Part shown: one piece after another, positions 1-11,748 of the stretch
Numbering within the stretch: the first letter of the stretch is position 1
Layout of the letters: each line of letters opens with the position of its first letter
Assembly (NCBI GenBank): GCA_963691655.1
Contig: OY829327.1
Span: forward strand, 59,036,079-59,100,078
Direction: 5' to 3'
DNA: 64,000 nucleotides
Source of the DNA: Toxonevra muliebris
Taxonomy: Eukaryota > Arthropoda > Insecta > Diptera > Pallopteridae
Notes under the pieces: model-generated
The model's input: the letters and a program-made list of their open reading frames with translations, nothing else
Told to the model about the DNA's origin: nothing
Databases searched by the model: none
Program-made: the position numbers and the translations under genes

Positions 1-545
1 ATGTGAATTCAGGTTCGTAATGATGGTAAGGTATCGCGAAACGTTATCAGAGCTAGTTTACAGAGAAAGTATTAAAACCAGATGGTTGATGCCAAATCAG
101 TCAATGATTCAAGAAGCAATAAAAGCCCAGGTTCAGCCGTGCTGGTAAGATTGTTAAGGCGTTTCCCAAAACCAATATATCAATAGCTCAATCTTTAGAA
201 AAGTTATCAATTCAACGACATCCGAATGGATTAATAGTCTCCTTAGAGAAGTGAACATTAAATCTTTTGTGGGATCCACAGCAGTTCAAGTCCACCGAAC
301 AAAATGGTACCAACATGGTGAAGTACTGTCACCACTTTTATGATCCGTAGTTATTGATGAACTTCATAACCTATTGTGTAACAATGGCTTTGATGTAGGA
401 GACATTGTCGTTCGCATCAGGGAAAAATTTGAAGATACAATCTCACATTTACCCCTCTTATCGAAGTGGTATAGAAGGGTGGGACTAAATGTTAACCTTA
501 AAAGACCTGCATTGTAATCTTCACATGAAATGGAAAAAGGATAAC
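1..545 (+). pseudogene. LINE reverse transcriptase fragment (R1/LOA/I-type)
   Basis: Degenerate non-LTR retrotransposon, 5' truncated by the window edge. Reading in shifting frames, about 310-525 gives EVLSPLLWSVVIDELHNLL, then NNGFDVGDIVVRIREKFE, then KWYRRVGLNVNLKRPAL. This is the layout of the LINE reverse transcriptase palm and thumb: a GGVLSPLLW-type motif, the region of the catalytic YADD box, and the W..GL.VN..K segment. The YADD box is lost; the frame goes straight from VGDI to VVRI. Several frameshifts and stops show it is dead. Probably one insertion with the RNase H fragment at 930-1520, split by the MITE at 632-898. Clade is inferred from remembered motif patterns; that it is a LINE is fairly secure. 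Confidence 0.7.
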
Positions 546-631
546 TTCAGGGAGCGTTTTATTTTTGATAATAGAATACATTTTGAAACGAAGTAATTTA
601 CTTTACTTCGTTTACTAAGAATAGCAATTTG

Positions 632-898
632 CAGTGTGGCCAACTTTTGTTTTTCAAAATCCGCTAAAATGAAGAATAAAACGCGTATTTTCTTAAAAAA
701 AGCGTTAAATTTTTCTCCTTATAAAAGTGCGAGAAAACTCAATACATTTTAACTTCTAGTCAATGAAAATTTCTTCGATTTTTTGAAGATGTTTTAAATT
801 GAAAAAAAACGAGCTGTGCGTAAAATCACTTTTTTTCCGTGTTTTTATTTTCAAAAAGCACTAAAATCAGCAGGAAAAGCGCTGAGTTGGCCACACTG
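632..898. mobile_element. hAT-like MITE, 267 bp, inside the LINE
   Basis: The ends are a perfect 13-bp inverted repeat, CAGTGTGGCCAAC at 632-644 and its complement at 886-898. They are flanked by GCAATTTG (624-631) and CCAATTTG (899-906), an 8-bp target duplication with one mismatch. An 8-bp duplication and a CAGTG start fit hAT-type elements, although P-type elements also duplicate 8 bp. It has no coding capacity, so it was mobilised in trans. It lies between the reverse transcriptase and RNase H fragments of a LINE and is therefore younger than it. Confidence 0.75.
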
Positions 899-929
899 CC
901 AATTTGTAACAAAACTCATTTTATGAAAT

Positions 930-1520
930 GAATAACGTTCAGTGCGTCTCTGGCTCTTAGAGATGAAGCCGAAATGGTTTCATTTAATCTAAGCCTGAGT
1001 GACTTACACCATACCAAGTACAACTTCAAAGTCACATTACCAAACCGGATTAACTGAGAACAGAATACAACTTCGTTACAGAGTAATTCTCATGTTTGGA
1101 ACACAGAAGGCTCAAAAACGGAAGAAGTTAGAGCTGGAGTTTATGGGTAAAAACCAAAAAGGCACATATTACCCAGTATGGGTCAAAATCAGCTTTCCAA
1201 AACGTAATATACGTGATAGAGCTTAACTTAAAAGAAGAATTAGAGAGCGACACCATGAAAACCTACATTCTTATTTACTCTGACAGCAAATTAAAAGCGC
1301 TTAACGCTTTTGAAATTAAGTAAAAATTAGTTTAGTATTATATGTAATCTGATAGTGAGCATATAGCAAATGAAAAGTCAGATGAAATAGCTAGAAAGAT
1401 GCTGACAGTAGCTTTAGTGGACCGCAACCATTTTGTGGGCTGTCATGGAGTTCTACAAAGTGCGATCAATATTGGATGGAAGCCAAAGATAAAAGAAGCG
1501 CAAAAACCGTAATGACAATA
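930..1520 (+). pseudogene. LINE RNase H domain fragment
   Basis: Continuation of the LINE at 1-545. Frames give NTEGSKTEEVRAGVYG near 1098-1147, resembling the DGSKTEEG.GAGVYG start of LINE RNase H with the first Asp now Glu. IYSDSKLKALNAFEIK near 1272-1320 carries the SDSxAALKAL motif. Around 1365-1500, NEKSDEIARK and a following F.GCHGVLQSAI.. segment correspond to the HSGI.GNE.ADELAR end of RNase H and the downstream region. Many stops and frameshifts are present. LINEs that keep an RNase H domain belong to the I, LOA and some R1-group clades. Not functional. Confidence 0.65.
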
Positions 1521-1529
1521 AGATCTTTT

Positions 1530-2440
1530 AAGGAACTGTAGAAAAATGTCTACAAGGATTAACAAGAATACACAGAGAGAAATATGTCTTTTAAAATATA
1601 AAAGATCGTCTCTGTGAATGTTTCAGTTTTCTTTACTGTATTGGCAATCGTTCTTTCTTAAATTCAGTAAAATAATAAATTCATAGAGAAAATCTTCTCT
1701 GAGTAATATTACAATATTAATCTTTTTAATTTTATTAGAAGTCTTTTTGAATCTATTAAAAAAAATATCTTCAAAATTTTATGCCCTTTTATTTTATATT
1801 TCTTGTTATGTATATACTTGCTATTTTTTTAGGAGACTATAAAAATTAAGTCTAAGGGTTAATTTTCAAAGTCTTGACTAGTGTTCATGTCTAATTTCAC
1901 AATAAATTGTAATGTTATTTTTAATTCGGTTCATGTTTTTGCACGCTATTAGCGATGGACTAACAGCATCTTCTTGAAGGATTTGCATTGTGACAACATT
2001 TTAAAAGTCGTTTACAAAAATATAAAATTTTGTTTTATCTAGTTATCTTCACATATTCTAAATACACATTGTATTTTTACAATTCTTCAACACGCTTTGG
2101 TGCAGCCTTTGCGGCTTAATAAAGATAACAAACCAACAATAACTGAAACCCAAACAGATTTTGTTACACTCGTTGCAACACGCAATGATATTCAACCCAC
2201 AATAATGAAGATAATGAATCATTTTGCAGTAAGGAAGGAAATCGTTGGATCCGATTTTGCTTTATTTCTGAGTTTTATGTTCTTTGCAATGGAAATGTAC
2301 GAAGTGCTTTGACTGTATGGGCATTTTTTACTTTTGTACTATTTTATTAGGTAAGTTTGGCTCTGTGTAGATATTTGCATTATCTCAGGCATTGTACAGT
2401 AAAAAAAATGGCCACATGAATAGAAAAACCAGGAATTTCA
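1530..2440. other. AT-rich sequence, no gene
   Basis: I see no coding pattern, RNA gene or paired termini here. The short frame at 2097-2312 has no recognisable motif. Confidence 0.5.
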
Positions 2441-2655
2441 GCGTCCTACTTCTGATTCAGAAGAGCACGGTCCAGAGTCTACGCTATACATGCTGCAATA
2501 AACATCACACGCGAGGCCCCGAGTTTCCAGCGGTGAAAAAAGGGGAAAAGAAGTACGGTGTAGCAGTGGCTCCAGACGTAAAAAATGCATTCAACTCTGT
2601 GAGCTGGCCTCAGATAACATTATACAGCATTAAAAATGAGACTCAAAAAATGTAG
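2440..2655 (+). pseudogene. LINE reverse transcriptase fragment (R1-like, motif A)
   Basis: Open for about 70 codons. KSTVQSLRYTCC matches the RSTVDAI.. segment of R1-type LINE reverse transcriptases. KKYGVAVAPDVKNAFNSVSW near 2551-2610 matches the (K)KYCAVVALDVKNAFNSASW block, which is palm motif A with its catalytic Asp. A stop at 2653-2655 ends the frame and no other domain follows. It lies 3' of RNase H debris, the wrong order for one element, so it is a separate insertion or a rearranged piece. Motif comparison is from memory. Confidence 0.65.
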
Positions 2656-3119
2656 TTTCCTCTATTTTTTTCTTACCACGAGCCTGTCCTTCGAGAAGAT
2701 GTTATTGTTTGAAAACTTTGTTGGTTTTAATTCTATAAAGATAATAGACTATAGTGACAAAGGTTTTTGCTCCAATAACATATTGTGCAAAGGTGAAATT
2801 GTGCGAATAAAATAAGGGTGAAATTACGTTTTTTGAGTCTCCTCTTTACGGCTACGCAGATCCTTGGAGGCATACATATGAAGTGAGCTGAAAATGCAAT
2901 TGTGTAGAAACATCTATGCACTTATGGTGCAAATAAAAAAAAATTTTGGAAGTCAAAGCGAAAACTTTTTTTTATCCAAAAACGATGGATTTTTAAAAAA
3001 AAGTTAACTAAATTCCCGCAGTAAGAATAATTTTTTCCATTATTACTTGACAAATCGGTCCCAAATTCTCACCAGAAAATAGTTCCAGAAAAAAAAAGTT
3101 TAGCAAAATCTTTTTAAAA

Positions 3120-3200
3120 CTGTTAAAACTCTCTGTATTTATGAACAAATTTAAAGGAAATTTCTGGTGTTTCTAATGGTTTGGCGGTATACTGTACTTT
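3120..3200 (+). repeat. Interspersed repeat, copy 1 of 2
   Basis: Shares about 80 bp with 9232-9312, including an identical core from GGTGTTTCTAATGGTTTGGC to GGTATACTGTA. Both copies have the same orientation and open with ACTGTTA(A/C)AACTC. The family is not recognised. Confidence 0.6.
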
Positions 3201-3320
3201 GTTGTTCTGCAAAAGACAAGCTTGGACCACCTTTCTCTATGGATAGAACCCACGAAGTCGTTAATCCAACGCAAGATGATGATCCAGAGCTTAAGATGGC
3301 TTATAGTGATTCCAAATGAA

Positions 3321-3932
3321 TTTTTCATGCTGAACACACATCTGTGGTCAGAAATATTCCATCAAGTCACGTTTTCGAGAAAAAATTTGAAGAATTGGGG
3401 AGCTGAACCCTGACGTGCTAGAAACTTCGCTAATTTCAGAAATTAAAGGCTAGCCCTAAGCCAAATGGTTCGCATGCGTCCTTAGAGCAGGGGTGCACCA
3501 AAAAATGTACACAGAACTGATTCTATCTTACACCCTAAATTTGTCCGGCAAATTTGGCCCGCCATTTTGAATTTCTGCAGATTTGCAACCAGCGACCCTT
3601 AAAACACTTAAGACCACTGCACTTTCTATTATGTCAGGCCGTGGGTGTAAGTAAGATAAAATCTGTTCTGTGTACATTTTTCTCCCTCACTCCTAGACAT
3701 ATGCCCACCCCCTGCTCTAAAGGCACATGTGAACAATTTGGCCTAAAGCTTGAAAGGGCATGGTTCAGGCTTTAATCTCTGATATTAGCGAGGTTTATAG
3801 CACGTCAGGGTTCAGCTTCACAATTAAAAAAATGGCCAAAAACGCTGTTTTTAAGAGTTTCAGCCCCTTTTTTCTCGAAAACGTGACGTGATGGGAAGTT
3901 TTTAACCCCAGATTCATGTTCAGCATGAAAAA
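3321..3932. repeat. Fold-back (palindromic) element, about 0.6 kb
   Basis: The left arm (about 3321-3550) and the reverse complement of the right arm (about 3640-3932) align along most of their length. Shared blocks in order are TTTTTCATGCTGAAC, GTCACGTTTTCGAGAAAAAA, GCTGAACCCTGACGTGCTA, TAGAGCAGGGG and AATGTACACAGAAC. Divergence is moderate, with small indels. The unpaired centre is under 100 bp. The frames at 3222-3413 and 3795-4001 encode similar peptides only because they read the two arms of the palindrome. A related fragment starts near 27836. Confidence 0.75.
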
Positions 3933-3959
3933 ATTGAAAAACAGGGAAGTGTAATTATT

Positions 3960-6900
3960 AACTTTAGCAATTAGGACAGCACAATTTGTATTCGTGTACA
4001 TATTTACACATTAGAGAAAGGAGTTTCATTACTTTTAACCTTTCCTATACATGCACATTTTATAATTCTTTATTTGCTTCCCATTCACATGAGTGCTTCA
4101 CTTTGTTCACTTTACTCTATTCTATTCAACTCTACTCTGTACCGACTTCGCTGCACTTTATACTACTCCAACTCTTAAAATTCACCAATTAAACTTGTCT
4201 GCGCTTTTGTTTGTACTTTGATTTGTGCAATTTGCTCCACTGCACTTGAGTTGCAAGTTAAAAGCAATACAGAAAAGACGTTCAAACTTTCGACCAAACA
4301 TCCATTCCGTTCCCCCTTGGTCAGTTGATATGTCCATCAGTCGGTCGGTTGGTTGGACGATTGCAATGGCTGCCTCTGCTGCTGATGCCATAGCCACTGG
4401 CTACGAGATATTGGCACGTCACCGACCAAGTTAAGTGGTGTACGCCCCACATTCCAAGATGCCAAACATTCCTTCCACCATTAAGTAGTTAAGCTCAATA
4501 GCAAAGAAGTTCTTCATTTTCCTCATTGTTTTTCTATTTTTCTTTTCCTCGCAGAGTCGCGTCTTTGTCTTCGTCCTTTGTCTTTGTTCACTTTTTTCTC
4601 TTAATTTTTCTTTTTATATTTTTGCTTGTTTTTGCTTTTTATTTTATTAGTTCTTGTTTTTTTTTACATTCAACAAATTCTCTCAATTAGTGGTACTTAA
4701 GCTTAATTTTATATAAAAATGCTTTAGTCCATTGTTGTTGCTGTTGTTGTTTCTATTATTTTTATTCAGATTCTCTGTACCTAGCTGTAGAATATTCAAA
4801 AATGTTCTCATGATACTAAGAAATGCTGTTGAGTTTTGATGAAGGATATTTCTTATTCATAAATAGTGGAGTACATTGTGTTGTTGTTTTTGTAGCTATT
4901 CTCTATTGTCTTGTAATGAGCAAACTTTTGCAATGCAAAGCTCAAGTGTGTGAATAAGTAATTAAATAAAATAAACTAAAATCATTAGAAATTCTTTGCA
5001 ATAGTTAGTAGTAAAGTATTTTTGGGGTAGAAATAAAATAATCGACCTATTTACTTAAGGGCGAAGAAATCCGTCTACGTTTCTTTGTATTTATTAATTT
5101 TTATACCATAACCACTCTAATTAGTAGTTGGCTTAGTTACATATGCCCGTCAGTTCGTGGCCGAGTTAACTCGAACTAAACTTGAGCAATTTCAACCTAA
5201 TTTGTTACAGAAATTTATTATAGCATTAATGGGGATAAGTGAGAAGATTGACAAAATGTATCAAAGGTCGTACAAATTTTAAACTAAATTTAGTCATATT
5301 CGATGCACTCATTTTGGCAATATGTGAACCTTTCGCCTGCGATTGCAGGGCGTCCGAAATAAAATGAATGGATGCTTAATGATCGACCTAGGGCATCAGC
5401 ATGTTGTAGGGTTTTGAGGGCTTGCTTATCTGCAAGATGCTACTAGTTGGAATGATACTCAATTGGCATCTATTTAGATCAAATCCGAATTTATGTGTTA
5501 TAGTCATTCTGACTGAAACTCGAAACTCATGTATGAAGTTGAGTAAAATTTTCTTCTTAGATTAAAAAGTTATGGATTTTCTTATTTTTAGGTTATATGA
5601 AAGTAGCCGTGGCATTTGCAACAATCCCGCCCAATTTTTTTTGGAGCATGTGGATAGAACAAAAAGTGCATTTGTGAAGTTTCAACGCTCTATCTGCTTT
5701 ATTCGGTTTTATGCCAAAAAATCTGGCATTGAAGGCCAATTAGTAACCAAATATTTTGTAATTTCAAACGTCAATGAAAAGTGTTTCGATATGGCTATGG
5801 ATATGAAATAAAAATAATGCCCGAGACTACTACATATACACTATACAATGGACTGCAGCCAATTCGCTTCAAGAAGTGCCACTACTTATAGTAAATTATG
5901 GTAAATAGGCCGAAACCTCAAACATGCCAGCTGAAATATGAACAGGCAAACATTCAAAAGTAATAAAAAAGGAGAGTGCAGAGTACTTGCAGAAGTCTGA
6001 GTTATTTTTCCACACAAGTGGGCGTGAAGTTCTTAAAAGCAAGTACTGCACTCAATGCACTACACCGCGTATACGTACTATTACGAAATACTTCCAACTT
6101 CCAGCAAGTTTATAGCGCGTCAATGTAAGCCACAGTTTCGTTGCACTTTTTCACATTTTGTGTGCATGTGATCCTTCAAGTTAAAATATCCTACAAAATG
6201 CTGCCAGCATGCGGATATACGTATGCATTTCAGTTGTTATTTTTTCTCATTCGCTGTTTTTCTCCGTTTGTGTTTGTTTTTTGTTTTTTTTTTTGGTTGC
6301 ATCGGGTTCGTTTTAAATCTAAGTATGTGTTTGTGTGAAATCGTTATGCGAACTATGGTTGAGGGTGGTAAGTAACATGGATTCAACATCATAAAACCAA
6401 TCCCAGGAAATTCGAGAATTGCAACGTTGAATAAGAAAAATTAACAACAGATTTAAAGTATGTTGAACATGTGTCGACGTCCCTTTCCCTGTTATTCTTC
6501 CTCCTTTCTAACTAAATCATGCTCGCTGTTTTACTAGCACGCGGGTACAGTGAACGAATTGCGTTGGTTTTGTCCTTTGGGAGAAATTATAAAAGCGCTG
6601 GAAGGAATTACTTTGTTATTCTTATTGTTAAACAAACCATGATTTCGTACTAAAGATGAACTATGTATTTATGTATGCGAATATATACTTTTGAACATAC
6701 ATAACATACATATATTTATGCTTGTATGTATATATTTTAAATATAAAATGTAAAAATAATTACTTTCAGTTTCGAAATTTAGTGCTATTAATTTGATATT
6801 ATGAATGGAGCTTATAATTATTTTCTACTTTTCTTCTTCCCTTAGCGAGCATTGTTAAAATAAATTTCAGATGCTTGTGTTTTTATAAATCAGGCATAAT

Positions 6901-7250
6901 ATTCGTACTAAACCAATAAAAGAAATTTAATGCGCAATATGGAAATGTTTTCTTAGTAAGTATATGGCACATATATAAACATAGGCTGACTGATCCACTC
7001 ATTGACTCAGCTCAACTGGACCATTAAAATGTCACCTTTAACCTTTTCACTGTAAAAGTACAAATGGAAAAGTAGTACTCAAGTTTTTTTTATTTTATTG
7101 TAAATAATTTTGTCAATTTCTAATGAAATTAGGAGGATAAATAAGCATTACGTGACTTTAATGGCGTTTCCACCATTCAAACTTTTGAGATTTGGTGTTT
7201 CTTCAATCAGAACGTGTTTTGTTTTTAAATATTTTTGAAATAATTTTTAA
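3960..7250. other. Low-complexity AT-rich DNA, no gene recognised
   Basis: Contains TTG/GTTGTTG runs near 4733-4750, CATA/TATG tracts near 6680-6730 and long T-rich stretches at 4500-4680. Frames at 4225-4434, 5572-5811 and 6141-6338 show no domain or splice context. I see no paired termini. It could be intergenic or intronic host DNA. Confidence 0.5.
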
Positions 7251-7256
7251 AAATTA

Positions 7257-7704
7257 CACTGTGCAATACATTTTTCCATCGGGGAAGTCGATAGTACTGG
7301 TCTAGAGTAATAAAACCCAAATAGGGTTTTGCAAAGTTAGCTCGCATTCAAAAGATATATATAAGTGCTAATTTTTTACTAATTTTTTCAGGGAAATAAA
7401 AACAAAAAAATGTTCTTAACAATTTTAACATTATAGAGTTTTCCACATTAAGAAGTTTAAACTATCCATTACATGACTTTTGCAAAAAATAAGCAATAAT
7501 ACTATCAACAAAATTTATAGAATTTAATAGAGTTTGGGTTTTCAAAATTTTTTTATTATATACAGAAAATAGAATTGAAAAATACACAAAAGCAAGCTAA
7601 CTTTTTAAAACCCACTTTGGGTTTTGTTACTCTAGACCAGTACTACCACCCCGTTTTGGTCGCTTCTGCGTTAGATTCCATGATCCAAAAGTTGTTGCAC
7701 AGTG
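7257..7704. mobile_element. Outer inverted-repeat element with CACTGTGCAA ends
   Basis: CACTGTGCAA at 7257-7266 is matched by TTGCACAGTG at 7695-7704. Each end is flanked by TTA (7254-7256 and 7705-7707). A 3-bp TTA duplication is typical of PIF/Harbinger elements, but the TIR is short and the ends diverge inward. Most of the interior is the MITE at 7294-7643, so this would be a nested pair. CACTGTG also looks like a Transib heptamer, but the 5-bp flanks do not match. Confidence 0.4.
7294..7643. mobile_element. TA-flanked MITE, 350 bp, long TIR
   Basis: The ends form an inverted repeat of about 50 bp. It opens with GTACTGGTCTAGAGTAA at 7294-7310 and runs through AAAACCCAAA and GGGTTTT to AAGTTAGCT, with the complement ending at 7643. 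TA lies outside each end (7292-7293 and 7644-7645), the target of Tc1/mariner-type elements. No coding capacity. It sits inside the outer element at 7257-7704. Confidence 0.7.
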
Positions 7705-7709
7705 TTATT

Positions 7710-8299
7710 TGATCTAATGAAAATTTATTGCTCATTGATTGAGTACACAACATCTCTGATCCGAGTGGTCTCATTATTTGAATATTTTCCAAAAGTATAA
7801 ACAACACACGGATTAGAGATGATGACTTTTAATTTGTTCTACAGTTTTATTCGCCAATTTTTTATAGTTTTTTTGAAGACAAAAGTTTTAGCAAAGTTTT
7901 CTGTTAAATTTTTTTTGATTTGTCACTTACAAGTTTATTGACAATTTGCCTAAGTTGGATAAAATGCCCAAAATTTAGGCAAGCTTTCTAAGAAAAACAA
8001 ATAATTTGTTGTTCTCTTATTTTTGTGTGACTTGTTACCACAGATTAAATGTTTTAATAATATGAAAAATATGAATATTTTTGTTCAGCAAAGAGCTTAA
8101 CCCAATAATGCCTAGCGGTGCCATATGGCACTTTGTCGCGGAGCCATTTCTGAGCCAGGTTCAAAAACAAGTTTTTTCTCAAGTTACTTTCTTGATCTAT
8201 CTACTTTGGTTCCCACTCGTCCTTGATGGGTTGAGCAAAACGAAAGTTTTTAGGCAACTTACCTTGGACCTATGCCTTATAAAAATTTGACAAATTTCT
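7710..8299. other. No gene; one unpaired TTAACCC motif
   Basis: AT-rich. TTAACCCAATAATG near 8098 followed by the palindrome GTGCCATATGGCAC could be the left end of a piggyBac-type element, but I could not pair it with a right end. Confidence 0.4.
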
Positions 8300-8303
8300 T
8301 TAA

Positions 8304-8751
8304 CCCGAGAGAGCGCGCCGCGGCAATTTAGCCGCAAGGTGAATTTCATAGTATCGACTGCAATTTTCCTTATTTGTAGCAAAAAAAATCATTAAAATAA
8401 AACAACTGATTGCTTTCTAGTGATATTGAAATATATTTAAGCATTTATTTTTAAATGTTTATTCGTCAACGTTTTAACTTAGAAAAAGTGTCTTCAAGAT
8501 ACACTTGCATTTTTTTGTTGCACGAGAGGGCGCGCCGCTGTAAATTAGCCGCAAAAGCGAAATGCAAATTTTCGAACACAAATAGTAGCTAAACGATGTT
8601 ACGCAGGAACCAAAGGCTAACGCTAAACCACGCTACATCTCAAAACTTACAAAGTCACTTGAGTGGCAGCGGTCGGCTACTATGATTTGTATTTTAAAAA
8701 CACAAATTACACAATTTGTGGCTAATTTGCTGCGGCGCGCCCTCCAAATGG
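8304..8751. mobile_element. TTAA-flanked MITE with GCGCGCCGC boxes (piggyBac-type)
   Basis: TTAA flanks both ends (8300-8303 and 8752-8755), the target duplication of piggyBac elements. The left end has GAGAGAGCGCGCCGCGGCAA then TTTAGCCGC. The right end, reverse-complemented, has GGAGGGCGCGCCGCAGCAAA then TTAGCCAC. A third copy of the box, in left-end orientation, lies at about 8524-8553. These GC-rich boxes stand out in AT-rich DNA. No coding sequence. Confidence 0.7.
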
Positions 8752-8759
8752 TTAAACAA

Positions 8760-9230
8760 ATTTGCCTAAGTACTTAGGTGAATCACACAAATTTTTTTCA
8801 ATATGCCCAGCTCAATTGAACAAAGTTTTACCTAAGTTTTCTTTGGCAAGTAATCAAAAAATTGCGGCAATTTATACTCGATTTTACTACAATTTTATAA
8901 AAGCTGTTTTCTGTGTGTATATGATGCGGAGTAAAGGAATTAAGTGATTTCTAAAATTTGATGCTTCTTTAATGAATTTAAAAGCTATAACATCACAGGA
9001 AAAGTTAATGGATTGTGTAAAAACCATACATAAAGTGTATTGTTGAAGAAGAACCAACACATATTTTTATTTTTATATTTGTATGCATCTAAATTTTGTT
9101 TGGAGCCGAACACAATCGTGAATTTGATTCGTTTTAATATTTGGTTGCGTTCGCATGCATCGGTGTATGTATGATTCGATCGCAACGTACGTAAACTATA
9201 CACAAGTTGGAGCAGGGTTCGGACTTTTAA
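8760..9230. other. No gene recognised
   Basis: AT-rich DNA with short frames on both strands, none with a recognisable motif. Confidence 0.4.
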
Positions 9231-9231
9231 A

Positions 9232-9312
9232 AACTGTTACAACTCACTGCATTTACAAGCAAAATTAGAGAAAATTTGTGGTGTTTCTAATGGTTTGGCG
9301 GTATACTGTATA
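9232..9312 (+). repeat. Interspersed repeat, copy 2 of 2
   Basis: Matches 3120-3200 (see that entry). The shared core ends in GGTATACTGTA; the sequence then diverges. Confidence 0.6.
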
Positions 9313-11744
9313 TCGGGATTTTGTTCGTAACACTGTATTTTCAGAATTATTTGAACTTTAAGTTTTGCTTCTTTTTGCTGGGTTCTGTTTCACAAAAAAT
9401 ATCGCTACAACAAATAGAACTTCAATGAGATATGAAAGATGTTTACTGAGAGCAGTAAAGAAGCCGCTCAGTTCGCACGACTGTAACGATTTTTAATGTT
9501 TTTTTTTGTCTTTTCATGTACTTTTTTTTAATAGGTATAAATATTTCTATTAAAAAAATATTTATTTTTTTATGTTAGGGAAATTTTTAAATTTACTATG
9601 GGAATTTTAGGTTTGCTATGCTTTTTTCTATCATTTACTACGATATTAGATTTCTGAGGTCCGAACTCGTGAATAGCTAAAAATTAATTCGTTCTCTATT
9701 CTCGATCGAAAAAATCTGATCGCTTTTCACCGACATAGTTTTATTGTGCCAGTTGCAAATATTTTTTTGACGAGTGAAGAGTATATTCGCTAAATAAAAA
9801 AAAGGAAAACAATAACAAGAAATAAAGGGTATTCCAAAAACAAAAAAATACTGTAACTAAATTAAACACTACTTCAAACATAATTGCAATTAATAATCTT
9901 TTTTATTTTATACTTTCCGACAATCTGGACAGGAGAAATCGTGCATACCATCTGCCTTGGACGTTTCGGCAGATGTGTAGTTGAGGTCAAGCAAAGGTCG
10001 TATGAATCCATTTTCTGTTCCGACGACAAATGGTACACAAAGAGGAAGGAGGAAGGAATAAATAAATGAATACGCCCCCGAATTTGGCGAATTCAAGTAA
10101 CAAAGTAACAAAGAATATGCTAACTAATTGGAAAACACTTAATAGTATAAACTTGAAGCAACCCAAATTTGTTCCGTTGGGTGTAGTTTAGAATCCAACT
10201 AAATACTTCTACTCAAATATTATTTTAATATTATCGTTGCCAGTAAAATTTACAGTACTGCGCTTTAAATAAACATAGTATGCATGTTAGAGGTGCCCAC
10301 ATTTGTATGAAAAATATTATAGCTTCTTTGATTTTTCACAGTCGAGCATAAAAAGTTTCCGTTGCACCATTCGACTCGCTGTTTCTATTACAATTAGGAT
10401 ATCCACAATTCATTGTAATAAGTTATTGAAGAGAAGAGAATAAAAGAGTGAGTATTCTATGGTATGCTCTCACAGAAAAAGTAAATAGATGTAAGTAAGT
10501 ACAGTAACTATGGCAGTACAGAGTAAAAGAGATTGAATATTCTCACAGAAAAGTCAAATGTATAAAACAATTTAACAAAACAATCAAATAAAAACGATAA
10601 ACTTAGCTTTGCAACTGTATTTTGCTTCACACGTTGTTACACAAATAAACGCTTTGTTTAACACTATTACAGACTTTTTAAACACTAATTTTTATAGAAA
10701 AAACTCAGTAAATACGTCTGTTCGGCTTAATGATAATGACAGTTCCAGTTTGAATAATTCCTCAAAAATAATTGGTTCTGCTCAAAAAACAATTTGTTGT
10801 TCCTTTTTCAATTCTTTTAAGGAATTGAAATCTATTTAATAACAAAATACAATTCCCTGCAATGGAATCGATAAATTTTTTCATTCCATTACCTAGGAAT
10901 TTAAAAATTTTAATTCTCGATTACAATTCTTTGTAATGGAATTAAAAATTTATAAAATTAAATTAAAAAAACTAAAAAAAAAAAAATTAAATTATTATTT
11001 ATTTATTTATTAAGCCAAAAAACTCTTCCATTTGCATTCACAGAAGATTTCGCGATATCACGCTTTCGAAAAAATATTTTTATTTTAAATTTTAAAATTC
11101 TAGAATTTATTTTAGGAGATATTTGCATTTAAATTCAGGTTCGAAAGACCCCAAATTACATATTATACATATTAAAGAGAAAAGGAAACTTTAATTTTTT
11201 TGGGCATTTCTAATATACGCGAAAACATGTATATTATACATGCATGTATGTACAAATATGAAGGTTTCTATAGTAATACAGAACGTAACCAGAGGCGGCC
11301 GACCAGCGGCAGTGTTCCAAATTTGGATAACTGAACAAAATGTGGCTCTCAGTATATAACTGCATACATGTGCACATATGTATGTACCCAACAAACCAAG
11401 AAATGTATACATCCGGCAAAACGTACAAAAAGACGGATGCATCTGCTTTACTGGTTTCATACCAGTAGTTGCTATATCTCCTTGCAAACCAAAAAACGGA
11501 TATTACGGTCTGAACGTATGAGAAAGCGGACGTACCCACTTTGCTAGTATGAAACCATCATGTTTCTGTATATTTGAAAAGTGGACGTACAATCAATAAT
11601 GAATATAAATGATGAGAACCCACAAATAGTACGTTAATTATTTAGAACTGGGAGCAACATTTTTTATATAGCAAAAAAGGTGCGTTTATCTAATGTGCAT
11701 AATTTACGTTTTTGTACCTTGGAATACAGATATACTTGCATGTT
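9313..11744. other. No gene recognised; short repeated motifs
   Basis: AT-rich. Around 10800-10945 several short inverted motifs of the type CAATTC..GAATTG and AATGGAAT recur, suggesting a decayed palindromic repeat without definable ends. Overlapping minus-strand frames at 11191-11539 have no recognised domain and overlap a CATGTATG-rich tract. Confidence 0.4.
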
Positions 11745-11748
11745 TTAA

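Noticed and set aside
7257..7704. CACTGTG ends as a third Transib/RSS-type element
   Set aside because: The 5-bp flanks AATTA and TTATT do not match, and no nonamer lies 12 or 23 nt in. TTA on each side fits a Harbinger-type element better.
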